The notes below the pieces were generated by a model. That model worked only from the letters and a program-made list of their open reading frames with translations. It ran no database searches and was not told where the DNA came from. 64,000 nucleotides of DNA from Bradyrhizobium symbiodeficiens (GTDB lineage: Bacteria > Pseudomonadota > Alphaproteobacteria > Rhizobiales > Xanthobacteraceae), in contig NZ_CP029427.2 of assembly GCF_002266465.3 (NCBI RefSeq), forward strand, positions 5,210,501-5,274,500. The letters run 5' to 3'. A program made the translations under genes and the position numbers. Positions 51,012 through 59,000 of this stretch are shown piece after piece. Every line of letters begins with the position of its first letter. The stretch's first letter is position 1.

Positions 51012-51287
51012 ATGCAGTATTTCGTCGTGATGATCGACTATGGACGGCGGGGCCGCGAGGCGGTCGTCGACCCTGAAATCACGAGGCGCGAGGTCATCTC
51101 CCGCATCGCCTCGGGCGAATACCGGAATGTCTCGTTCATCCACGAGATCGCCGGTAGTTCGATCGAGGACGTCACCGAGGCCATCCTGACCGAGGCCGCC
51201 CTGCCCCAGATCCCGCCAGAGGATATCGACCTGCAGGCAATTCGCCTCGATCACGCCCGCGATCTGCGCAAACACGAACGGACGTGA
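51012..51287 (+). CDS. small protein controlled by the repressor
   Basis: 91 residues from ATG 51012 (TTG 51009 in frame just before). MQYFVVMIDYGRRGREAVVD, then ITRREVISRIASGEYRNVSF and a helical end (SIEDVTEAILTEAALPQIPP). No known domain. Its promoter has a perfect copy of the operator found upstream of the LexA/CI-like repressor, so it is likely induced by DNA damage. A toxin, anti-repressor or inhibitor role would fit, but nothing in the sequence proves it. Confidence 0.68.
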   Translation: MQYFVVMIDYGRRGREAVVDPEITRREVISRIASGEYRNVSFIHEIAGSSIEDVTEAILTEAALPQIPPEDIDLQAIRLDHARDLRKHERT

Positions 51288-51328
51288 CGCAGTCCCGTAG
51301 GGGGCCTGCGTCACCGTCGGGACCGACA

Positions 51329-52303
51329 TCACACCAGAAGGACGGTCGATCCCGTGGTCTTGCGGGCGGCGAGATCGGCGTGCGCCTTGGCAGCGTCCTT
51401 CAACGGATAGGTCTGGTGCACCTCGATCTTCACCGCGCCGGACTTGACGACGTCGAACAACTCGTTCGCCATCGCGACCAGATTTTCGCGCTTGGCGGCG
51501 TAGGTGAACAGCGTCGGCCGGGTGACGTAGAGCGAGCCTTTCTGCGCCAGCAGGCCAAGATTCAGCGGCTCGACCGCGCCGGAGGATTGGCCGAACAGCG
51601 CGGCAACGCCGAGCGGAGCGAGGCAATCCAGCGATTTCAGGAACGTGTCCTTGCCGACGGAATCGTAGACCACGGGGACCTTCTTGCCGCCGGTGATCTC
51701 GTCGACCCGCTTCACGAAATCCTCGCGGGTGTAGATGATGACATGGTCGCAGCCGTGCGCCTTGGCAAGCTTGGCCTTCTCGTCGTTGCTGACGGTGCCG
51801 ATCACGGTCGCACCGAGGTGCTTGGCCCACTGGCTCAGGATCAGACCGACCCCGCCCGCCGCCGCATGCAGCAGGATGGTATCGCCGGCCTTCACCCGAT
51901 AGGTCTGCCGGATCAGATATTGCGTGGTGAGACCCTTCAGCATCATCGCCGCCGCGGTCCTGTCGTCGACGCCGTCAGGCAGCTTCAGCAGGCGGTCCGC
52001 AGGGATCACGCGCGCCTCGGAATAGGCACCGAGCGGCGAGGCGCCATAAGCGACACGATCGCCCGGCTTCAGATCGGAGACACCGGGCCCGATTTCCTCG
52101 ACGATCCCGGCCGCCTCGCTGCCGAGCCCGCTCGGCAGTTGCGCCGGATACAGGCCGGAGCGGTTGTAAATGTCGACGAAGTTGAGACCGACGGCGGTGT
52201 GGCGGATGCGTGCCTCGCCCGGTCCTGGCTTGCCGACGCTGACCTCCTCCCAGACCAGGACTTCCGGACCGCCGGTCTTGTGAAAACGAATGGCATGCGT
52301 CAT
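51329..52303 (-). CDS. qorA: NADPH:quinone oxidoreductase (QorA-type)
   Basis: 324 residues from ATG 52303. Zinc-free MDR/QOR pattern: RHTAVGLNFVDIYNRSGLYP, GLGSEAAGIVEEIG, and the NADPH-binding HAAAGGVGLILSQWAK. DHVIIYTREDF and VVYDSVGKDTFLKSL complete the second half. It reduces quinones, possibly enones, with NADPH. The extended upstream frame to 52588 is not supported. Single gene, convergent with the 51012 gene. Confidence 0.9.
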   Translation of the reverse strand: MTHAIRFHKTGGPEVLVWEEVSVGKPGPGEARIRHTAVGLNFVDIYNRSGLYPAQLPSGLGSEAAGIVEEIGPGVSDLKPGDRVAYGASPLGAYSEARVIPADRLLKLPDGVDDRTAAAMMLKGLTTQYLIRQTYRVKAGDTILLHAAAGGVGLILSQWAKHLGATVIGTVSNDEKAKLAKAHGCDHVIIYTREDFVKRVDEITGGKKVPVVYDSVGKDTFLKSLDCLAPLGVAALFGQSSGAVEPLNLGLLAQKGSLYVTRPTLFTYAAKRENLVAMANELFDVVKSGAVKIEVHQTYPLKDAAKAHADLAARKTTGSTVLLV

Positions 52304-52527
52304 GGGCGTTGCTCCCTTATCGTTGGTTGAGGATCCGGAAAACCGGATTGGCGGCAGAAATAGGCATTCGGTCCGCCCGTTACAGTACAGGCACGTAACA
52401 AGAATGTCACAGCGCGCGACAAACGTCTCCCGTTCCATCTCCGTTCGAAAGAGTTGATGACGCGCCTGGAGCGGCCGGCAGTAGCTTCTGCGCGGGGTTT
52501 GGTTGTCGCCTGCGAAGGAGAACCAAG

Positions 52528-52728
52528 ATGCCAGCTTATGTACAGCATCATCAGGATATCGAGATCGCGCCTGTGAATTGCCCGACATGCATGGGGTTCC
52601 TGCCGATGTATGTACGCGAGGTCGAACCGCATTGGAGCCTCGCCAAGATCGACTTCGTCTATGAATGCGCCGATTGCGGCGCCGAGGTCAGACAGACGAT
52701 CCGCAAGCCGGAGCTGCTGCGGCACTGA
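52528..52728 (+). CDS. small zinc-ribbon protein
   Basis: 66 residues from ATG 52528 with AAGGAGA upstream. Two CxxC pairs, Cys18/Cys21 (NCPTCMG) and Cys47/Cys50 (ECADCGA), form a zinc-ribbon; the remainder is beta-rich. Probably binds Zn and a nucleic acid or protein partner. The MoxR-type gene follows on the same strand about 150 bp later. Confidence 0.75.
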   Translation: MPAYVQHHQDIEIAPVNCPTCMGFLPMYVREVEPHWSLAKIDFVYECADCGAEVRQTIRKPELLRH

Positions 52729-52877
52729 TCCCGCGCAAATATCCGCGACGAGACGTATTTGCGTCGAACGGAAATAGCGCCGTCCGTGCGGGTCTGGTCC
52801 TTCCCAAACGAGGCTTGTTCTTTGCCGGGAACGCAGGCAGAACAAGCCTCAAGCAAGACCTTTGGGAGCGCCCTTTC

Positions 52878-53825
52878 GTGGCTGATCAGAAGGCCTCGAC
52901 CTCGATCGAGGCAGTGCAGAGCGGCCTTGCCGCGCAGGGCTATATCGCGAGCCGGCAGATCGCGACCGCCGTTTACTTGTCGCAACAGATCGAGAAGCCG
53001 ATCCTGGTCGAGGGCCCCGCGGGCGTCGGCAAGACCGAGCTTGCCAAGGCGATCGCCGCCTGGCGCGGCATGAAGATGATCCGCCTGCAATGCTACGAAG
53101 GCCTCGACGAGGCCAAGGCGCTCTATGAATGGAAATACGCCAAGCAGCTTCTCTATACGCAGATCCTCAAGGACAAACTCGGCGAAGTCCTGGGCGGCGC
53201 GCAGACGCTGGATGCCGCGCTCGACCAGCTCCACGATTTCGGCGACGTGTTCTTCTCAAAGGAATTCGTCGAGCCGCGCCCCCTGCTCCAGGCGCTGGAG
53301 CAGCCGGGCGGCTGCGTGCTGCTGATCGACGAGATCGACAAGTCGGACGCCGAATTCGAATCGCTGCTGCTGGAGATCCTGTCTGATTTCCAGGTCACGA
53401 TCCCCGAGCTCGGCACCGTCTCCGCAATCACGCCGCCGACGGTGATCCTCACCTCCAACAGCGAACGCGATCTCGGCGATGCCCTGAAGCGGCGCTGCCT
53501 GCATCTGCATATCGGCTTCCCCGAGCAGCGGCTCGAAGAACGCATCGTCGAGAGCCGGGTGCCCGGCATCTCGCAGGCGCTGCGCCGGCAGATGGTCGGC
53601 TTCATCCACGAGATCCGCTCGCTCGATCTGAAGAAGCTGCCCTCGGTCAGCGAGACCATCGACTGGGCACGCGTTCTGGTGCTGCTCCAGGCCACGGAGC
53701 TCGACACCGAGATGGTCAAGGACACGCTCAACGTGCTCCTGAAATACGAAGCCGACATCGAGGCTGCATCGCCACAGGTGACGACCTTCATTGCCAAGGC
53801 GGCCCGGTCGAACGTCTTCGGTTGA
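52878..53825 (+). CDS. MoxR-family AAA+ ATPase
   Basis: 315 residues from GTG 52878; a longer frame to 52665 is inside the upstream zinc-ribbon region and lacks support. Walker A EGPAGVGKTE at 45-54, Walker B CVLLIDEIDKSD, sensor 1 VILTSNSERDLGDALKRRC and the LHLHIGFPEQRLEERIV segment are present. MoxR ATPases help assemble metal-cofactor or multi-subunit enzymes together with a VWA protein, which follows immediately (stop and start only a few bases apart). This pair resembles CoxD-CoxE. Confidence 0.9.
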   Translation: MADQKASTSIEAVQSGLAAQGYIASRQIATAVYLSQQIEKPILVEGPAGVGKTELAKAIAAWRGMKMIRLQCYEGLDEAKALYEWKYAKQLLYTQILKDKLGEVLGGAQTLDAALDQLHDFGDVFFSKEFVEPRPLLQALEQPGGCVLLIDEIDKSDAEFESLLLEILSDFQVTIPELGTVSAITPPTVILTSNSERDLGDALKRRCLHLHIGFPEQRLEERIVESRVPGISQALRRQMVGFIHEIRSLDLKKLPSVSETIDWARVLVLLQATELDTEMVKDTLNVLLKYEADIEAASPQVTTFIAKAARSNVFG

Positions 53826-53830
53826 CGCCG

Positions 53831-55210
53831 ATGCGCGAGAATCTCCATCGTTTCTTTCGGGCGGCTCGCGGCGCCGGCGTCCACGTTTCGCCCGCCGAAA
53901 GCATCGATGCGATGCGCGCGGTCGCGCAGGTCGGCATCTCCGACCGCGCCGTCCTGCGCGATGCACTGCTCCTGACCCTTGCCAAATCGCAGGACGAGAA
54001 GCTCGCGCTCGGCGACTGCTTCGACCTGTTCTTCAGCCAGCCGGAGCCGCGGCAGGATCAGACCGAAGCCAATAGCGAGGAGAACGCCTCGCAGGATCCG
54101 GATCAGTCGCCCTCCTCCGGCTCGGCCAGCGAAGCGGGCGAAGGCCAGCCTCCCGAAGACTTGGGTCCGCTCGCGCAAATGCTGCTGTCGCAGGACCGCA
54201 GCGCGATCGCGGCGGCCATCGCCAATGCCTCCGGTGCCGCCTCCCTGTCGGACATTCGCTATTCCACCCAGCGCGGGATCTTTTCCAGCCGCATCCTCGA
54301 TGCCATGGGTCTCCAGCGCCTGCGCGACGATCTCGACGCGCTGACCGCGACCAACCCGGCTCTCGCGGAGCGTCTGCGCAGCGCGCTCGACGCGTTGCGC
54401 GAAGCCGTGCGCGACACCGTCTCGCAGGGGCTTGCGCTCTACGCCCGTGAGGAAGCCGAAAACCTCCGCAACGAGATCCTGCGCAACGCGCCGCTCGCGC
54501 GCATCGAGCGGCGCCAGGTCGCGGAGATGCGCGCCCTGATCCGCCAGATCGCGCGCCGCCTGCGCGAGCGCTACTCGAAACCGCGCAAGCGCCAGCGCCG
54601 CGGCCATCTCGATGTCCGTCGCACGCTCCGGCGCAACGCCGCCTGGGGCGGAATTCCCTTCCTCACCGCATGGAAGCGCAAGCATCGCGACCGGCCGAAG
54701 ATCGTGGCACTTTGCGACGTCTCCGGGTCGGTCGCGCAAGTCTCCGATTTCTTTCTACTCCTGATCCACTCGCTGCACGAGGTGGTCGACGACGTCCGCT
54801 CCTTTGCCTTCTCCTCGCACATGATCGAGGTCAGCGAGATCCTGGAAAAGAAGTCTCCCGAGGAGGCGATGGCCGAGATCATGTCCAAGGTCGGCTTCGG
54901 TTCGTCCGACTACGGTTCTTCGCTGGTCGATTTCGAAAAGGACTTCATGAGCGCGCTGACGCCGCGGACCACGGTGATCGTGCTCGGCGATGCCCGCAGC
55001 AACAATCTCGACCCGCGCGCCGACATCCTGCGCCGCATCTCCGAACGCTCGAAGCGACTGGTCTGGCTCAATCCCGAAGGACGGCTCGCCTGGGGCTTTG
55101 GTGATTCCGAGATGCCGCGCTACGCGACCTTCTGTACGGTCGTACGCCAATGCGCCACCGCGCAGCAGCTTGAGCGCGCGGTGTCCGACATCGTGGCGAC
55201 TTATCAATAG
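53831..55210 (+). CDS. VWA domain protein (CoxE-like)
   Basis: 459 residues from ATG 53831 (TTG 53822 overlaps the MoxR stop and is an alternative). N-terminal helical part (ENLHRFFRAARGAGVHVSPA), a flexible acidic linker near 70-110, and a C-terminal VWA domain with the MIDAS motif Asp296-Val-Ser-Gly-Ser and the later LGDARSNNLD. It would partner the MoxR ATPase in maturation of a metalloenzyme that is not encoded here. Conserved pair in Bradyrhizobium-type genomes. Confidence 0.9.
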   Translation: MRENLHRFFRAARGAGVHVSPAESIDAMRAVAQVGISDRAVLRDALLLTLAKSQDEKLALGDCFDLFFSQPEPRQDQTEANSEENASQDPDQSPSSGSASEAGEGQPPEDLGPLAQMLLSQDRSAIAAAIANASGAASLSDIRYSTQRGIFSSRILDAMGLQRLRDDLDALTATNPALAERLRSALDALREAVRDTVSQGLALYAREEAENLRNEILRNAPLARIERRQVAEMRALIRQIARRLRERYSKPRKRQRRGHLDVRRTLRRNAAWGGIPFLTAWKRKHRDRPKIVALCDVSGSVAQVSDFFLLLIHSLHEVVDDVRSFAFSSHMIEVSEILEKKSPEEAMAEIMSKVGFGSSDYGSSLVDFEKDFMSALTPRTTVIVLGDARSNNLDPRADILRRISERSKRLVWLNPEGRLAWGFGDSEMPRYATFCTVVRQCATAQQLERAVSDIVATYQ

Positions 55211-55231
55211 ACGCTCTCGGCGCGGCCAGCG

Positions 55232-55414
55232 TCAGTTTCGCGCAAGCTCCACTTGGCCGACGTTACACTCCCGAAAGTGATAGGCAATTTCGTCGAGCGC
55301 GCGCTGCTCCCATTCTTCGGCTTGCGCGAGCCAGAAATTCCGGCGATCGCAATCGAGCGCCGCACGCTCCCGGCACAGGGATTCCTGACTGCGAATTTCG
55401 ACCAGCCTGTTCAT
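55232..55414 (-). CDS. small hypothetical protein
   Basis: 60 residues from ATG 55414. Helical and charged (SQESLCRERAALDCDRRNFW, AQAEEWEQRALDEIAYHFRE) with three Cys. No membrane segment and no family that I recognise. Convergent with the VWA gene. Confidence 0.6.
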   Translation of the reverse strand: MNRLVEIRSQESLCRERAALDCDRRNFWLAQAEEWEQRALDEIAYHFRECNVGQVELARN

Positions 55415-55438
55415 GCACTCCACTCCTGCAGCGTGAAG

Positions 55439-55702
55439 TCATTCGCCGGGAATCACCGTAACAGACTCCTCGACCTTTCGTCTCACGATATCTGTGCATA
55501 TTGCGACGCAGAATGGGACAGCAGCGCTTCCCGTGCGTCGCAGCAACTTGCCGTGCAACACCAAGCCGACATCATCAATATGTGATCGAAGCTCGGGACG
55601 ATATCCGCAATCCAGCGATCTTTCCTCTTGTGGCGCAATGAAGTGCGGCAATTCGTGAAGAGACGTTCTAAACAGCACACCGGATTCCCGACTCATTGTC
55701 AT
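55439..55702 (-). CDS. hypothetical protein
   Basis: 87 residues from ATG 55702; longer starts (ATG 55777) would overlap the divergent gene. SGVLFRTSLHELPHFIAPQE, then VGLVLHGKLLRRTGSAAVPF and CTDIVRRKVEESVTVIPGE, suggests a small beta-rich fold, but no family is known. Coding is likely, not certain. Confidence 0.45.
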   Translation of the reverse strand: MTMSRESGVLFRTSLHELPHFIAPQEERSLDCGYRPELRSHIDDVGLVLHGKLLRRTGSAAVPFCVAICTDIVRRKVEESVTVIPGE

Positions 55703-55763
55703 CGCATGGTCTTCACGCAGCGCCGCTAACAGAGGCGCGAATGGCACTATCGTTTGAGGCAAC

Positions 55764-55985
55764 ATGAGCAACGACATCGACTTCGATCTTTCGCCGGACC
55801 AATGGGAGGCGCTGCGCACGCTTCGCAATCCGGTGTCGAGCGGTCGCCTCTCGAAGGCCTATCTCGTCGAAAGCCTCGTCAAGCTCGGCCTCGTTGTCGT
55901 CAATGATGGCGTCCCCGTGATGACGCCTACGGGACGCAAGGCACTCGTGCGCGGATCATGCCGGCTGCTGGATCTTGCGGCATGA
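55764..55985 (+). CDS. small winged-helix-like hypothetical protein
   Basis: 73 residues from ATG 55764. DFDLSPDQWEALRTLRNPVS, then LSKAYLVESLVKLGLVVVND and GVPVMTPTGRKALVRGS give a short helix-helix-beta plan like a minimal winged helix (PTGR is typical of wing ends). Perhaps DNA-binding; no stronger evidence. It precedes the dctA leader on the same strand. Confidence 0.6.
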   Translation: MSNDIDFDLSPDQWEALRTLRNPVSSGRLSKAYLVESLVKLGLVVVNDGVPVMTPTGRKALVRGSCRLLDLAA

Positions 55986-56127
55986 CGATGCCGTTCGTTT
56001 CGGCGAAGGCATAACGACTGACGGGTGGGCCCCGCTCCGAACGGGGGACGACGCAAGAAGCGTCGCGTCGCCCCCGCGATACCAGAGTGACGTCCAGCGC
56101 CACTTTCCGGGGTACCCCGCGTCAATC

Positions 56128-56143
56128 TGGCACGGTTGTTGCT
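56128..56143 (+). promoter_or_regulatory. sigma-54 (RpoN) promoter of dctA
   Basis: TGGCACGGTTGTTGCT fits the -24/-12 consensus (TGGCACG-N4-TTGCW) exactly. dctA genes of rhizobia are driven by RpoN with the DctB/DctD two-component system; no dctB/dctD is in the window. Confidence 0.88.
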
Positions 56144-56145
56144 CC

Positions 56146-56172
56146 GATTTGACGTCCAAGTCGCGTCAAATC
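56146..56172 (+). promoter_or_regulatory. inverted repeat in the dctA leader
   Basis: GATTTGACG (56146-56154) and CGTCAAATC (56164-56172) form a perfect nine-bp inverted repeat with a nine-base loop, just before GGGGGA (56173-56177), the likely ribosome-binding site. It could be an operator or an RNA hairpin. Confidence 0.6.
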
Positions 56173-56185
56173 GGGGGAATCTACC

Positions 56186-57505
56186 ATGTCGACCATCGCA
56201 GCGGCGCCCGCCGCCGAGCCGAAGCCGCTCTATACCTCGCTGTTCGTTCAGGTCCTGGCCGCCCTTGTGCTTGGCGTCATCCTCGGGATGGCCGTGCCGG
56301 ATTTCGCGATCGGGCTCAAGATCCTCAGCGACGCCTTCCTGAAGCTGATTTCGATGATCGTGGCACCGATCGTGTTCTGCGTCGTCGTGCACGGGATTGC
56401 CGGCGCCGGCGACCTCAAGAAGGTCGGCCGGGTCGGCGTCAAGGCGCTGGTCTATTTCGAGGTCATGACGACCGTGGCCCTCGTCGTCGGCCTGTTGCTC
56501 GCCTACCTCTTCGGCCCCGGCCACGGCATGAACATCGATCCCTCGACGCTGGATGCCAAGGCGCTCAATACCTACGCCGACAACGCCCACAAGCTGTCAG
56601 GCGGCGGCATCGGCGCCTTCCTGATGAACGTGATCCCGACCACCTCCTTCGATGCGCTGTCGCGCAACGACGTGCTCCAGGTGCTGTTCTTCGCGGTCCT
56701 GTTCGGCGTCGGCCTCGCGCTCGTCGGCGGCGAGAAGGGCAAGCTCGTCACCAGCATGATCGATGCCGCCTCCACCGTGCTGTTCCGCGTCATGGGCCTG
56801 ATTGTCCGCGTCGCACCACTCGGCGTGCTCGGCGCGGTCGCCTACACTGTCGGCAAATACGGCGTCGGCTCGCTCAAGCAGCTCGTCTCGCTGGTAGCGC
56901 TGTTCTACGTCTCGGTCGGCATCTTCGTGCTGGGCGTGCTCGGCGGGGTGATGGCGCTCGTCGGAATCAACATCCTCAAATTCCTCGCCTACCTGCGGGA
57001 AGAGCTGACCATCGTGCTCGCGACCGCCTCCTCCGATGCCGTGCTGCCGCAGATCATGAAGAAGCTGGAGCGGATGGGCGTGAAGGATTCCGTGGTCGGT
57101 CTCGTGATTCCGACCGGCTATTCCTTCAACCTCGACGCCTTCTCGATCTACCTGACGCTCGCTGTCGTCTTCATCGCACAGGCGACCAACACGCCGCTGT
57201 CCTTCGGCGACCTCCTGCTGGTTCTCGGCGTCTCCCTGATCACCTCCAAAGGCGCACATGGCGTGCCGGGCTCGGCCATCGTGATCCTGGCCGCGACCCT
57301 CAATGCGGTGCCCAGCATTCCCGCGATCGGGCTCGTGCTGGTGTTGTCGGTCGACTGGTTCATCGGCATGGCCCGCGCGCTCGGCAACCTCGTCGGCAAC
57401 TGCGTCGCGACCGTCGTGGTCGCGGCCTGGGAAGGCGATCTCGACCGCGCCAAGGCGGCCGAGGTGCTGGAGGGTGGCGAACTGGTGGACGTCACGGCGG
57501 GATAG
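56186..57505 (+). CDS. dctA: C4-dicarboxylate:cation symporter
   Basis: 439 residues from ATG 56186. Dicarboxylate/amino acid:cation symporter family: about 8 membrane helices, LKLISMIVAPIVFCVVVHGIAG, the substrate-binding ATASSDAVLPQIMKKLE, IPTGYSFNLDAFSIYLTLA, and SKGAHGVPGSAIVILAATL. It imports succinate, fumarate and malate, the carbon supplied by plants to bacteroids. A sigma-54 promoter lies about 40 bp upstream. Stops just before the convergent glycosidase-like gene. Confidence 0.95.
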   Translation: MSTIAAAPAAEPKPLYTSLFVQVLAALVLGVILGMAVPDFAIGLKILSDAFLKLISMIVAPIVFCVVVHGIAGAGDLKKVGRVGVKALVYFEVMTTVALVVGLLLAYLFGPGHGMNIDPSTLDAKALNTYADNAHKLSGGGIGAFLMNVIPTTSFDALSRNDVLQVLFFAVLFGVGLALVGGEKGKLVTSMIDAASTVLFRVMGLIVRVAPLGVLGAVAYTVGKYGVGSLKQLVSLVALFYVSVGIFVLGVLGGVMALVGINILKFLAYLREELTIVLATASSDAVLPQIMKKLERMGVKDSVVGLVIPTGYSFNLDAFSIYLTLAVVFIAQATNTPLSFGDLLLVLGVSLITSKGAHGVPGSAIVILAATLNAVPSIPAIGLVLVLSVDWFIGMARALGNLVGNCVATVVVAAWEGDLDRAKAAEVLEGGELVDVTAG

Positions 57506-57517
57506 CGCCCCGCCGGA

Positions 57518-58891
57518 TCAGTCGTTCCATTGGAGGAGCGGCGTTCCATGCGCCCTCCTCCAGACCGACAGGAAGCGTGGAAACCAGGAATGGGCCACGG
57601 CGCCCTTGTAGGCCCAGGTGCGGTACTTCAGCCCCTGTTCCGAGATCAGCTCCTGATATCCGCCGTGGAGTTCGGTCGCGGTGCGAATGTCCTTCAATAT
57701 CCCTTGCGCGCAGGCCCGGTAGTTATCGCCGCCAGAGACCTCGTCGTAGTCGAGCATCCGGTCCGCGAACTCGACGTTGAACGTCGGCCAGGACGAACGT
57801 CCCTGATAGGCGGGAGCCGCAATCTTGTGGATCAATTTGTTCCGGGGATTATCCGCGGACACCAGGAAGTGGAACGTAGAGGGTATGCGGAAGCGCGGCT
57901 CCGCGATGATCAGATCCGTCGTGGCCGCGAACAGCGCCCGCTCGCTCGCATCGGTCATATCCCAGAAGCCGCGATGCACGCCGACGAAATCCAGCGCGAC
58001 CGCGGACACCGGCGGGCCCTTCGGGCCATCCAGGGAATGCCTGATGTAGCCCTCTTTGCCGAACAGACGGAGCAGGTCCTTCTTGTACTGCGCGAGATCG
58101 CGTCCGAGCAGCCGCTTCAGCTCGTTCTCCTCGATGATGCCGAGCTGCACGCTCCACAGGAAGGTCGTGTAGACGCAGGCATTGGTGACAAAGCGCCTGC
58201 GTTCCGCACGGGTATCCGTTGCAGCCGAGCGAGGGCCACGGGCATCACACAACAGATACCTGGTGCCGTCATCGTCGAACGGCTCGAGCTCGCTTGCGAG
58301 CTGCAGGATCGCACGCTTCAGGTCACCACCGTATTCCGCCTGCAGCAGCCGGCCCGCGTGCGCGCATTGTGCCATCACCAGATAGGACGGCGCCCTCTGA
58401 TCCGCCGAGATCATCTGCTGCAGGCCGGCGAGAATGCCGAGCAGCGTGTCCGAAGGCCGCGAGAAATAATTCACGCCGAGATACCGGCCGCGCCCCGCCG
58501 GGACGATGGTCGTCGTGACGACGTCGGCACGAACCGCCTCCAGCAACAAACGGACACTCTTGTCGAGCAGGTGCGCTCGCCGCGCCGCGTCCTGCGCATC
58601 CATGATGGTCTCGGGGTCGAGCACATCAGGATAGAACCAGGCGAAGTCGCGGGGGTAATAGGCGGATGCGTGCGGCGCGCCCGTGACGAGGAAGGCCTCG
58701 GTCACCGAAAAGGCGCTGTCCATCGAGTGCCGGTAAAGGTCCTCGATCCCAGACAACGAATGGTGCGATTTTCTCAGGAATCGATCACCGAGAAAATTGA
58801 CCGCCTGGAGGGCGTTGGCGAAGAAGGTCGCGGCAACGCCTTGGTAAAATCGGTTTCCGCGATCTGAGGGCAACGAGATATCGCAATTCAT
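57518..58891 (-). CDS. possible (alpha/alpha)6-barrel glycoside hydrolase-like protein
   Basis: 457 residues from ATG 58891. YYPRDFAWFYPDVLDPETIM near 79-98 resembles the RDFxW motif of GH15-like and glycogen-debranching enzymes, and GGYQELISEQGLKYRTWAYK near the C-terminus is of the same kind. No signal peptide. Helix-rich throughout. The conserved acids needed for hydrolysis cannot be fixed by eye, so an inactive or non-glycosidic function is possible. Convergent with dctA; the downstream gene (59001) is on the same strand. Confidence 0.6.
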   Translation of the reverse strand: MNCDISLPSDRGNRFYQGVAATFFANALQAVNFLGDRFLRKSHHSLSGIEDLYRHSMDSAFSVTEAFLVTGAPHASAYYPRDFAWFYPDVLDPETIMDAQDAARRAHLLDKSVRLLLEAVRADVVTTTIVPAGRGRYLGVNYFSRPSDTLLGILAGLQQMISADQRAPSYLVMAQCAHAGRLLQAEYGGDLKRAILQLASELEPFDDDGTRYLLCDARGPRSAATDTRAERRRFVTNACVYTTFLWSVQLGIIEENELKRLLGRDLAQYKKDLLRLFGKEGYIRHSLDGPKGPPVSAVALDFVGVHRGFWDMTDASERALFAATTDLIIAEPRFRIPSTFHFLVSADNPRNKLIHKIAAPAYQGRSSWPTFNVEFADRMLDYDEVSGGDNYRACAQGILKDIRTATELHGGYQELISEQGLKYRTWAYKGAVAHSWFPRFLSVWRRAHGTPLLQWND

Positions 58892-59000
58892 ATGTGGCCA
58901 AGTGACTCCGGTGGTGCGGCCACCATCCGAAGCATGGCTGATTCGTATTTCCTCCAGATGACGTGTCGGCTTCCGGCGGGGCTTATCCGACCCGCCCGGA

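Noticed and set aside
55975-57780. 601-codon frame over dctA
   Set aside because: Shadow frame; the dctA frame has complete family motifs and a sigma-54 promoter upstream.
57530-58867. 445-codon plus-strand frame
   Set aside because: Complement of the glycosidase-like gene; His/Arg/Gln-rich non-protein composition.
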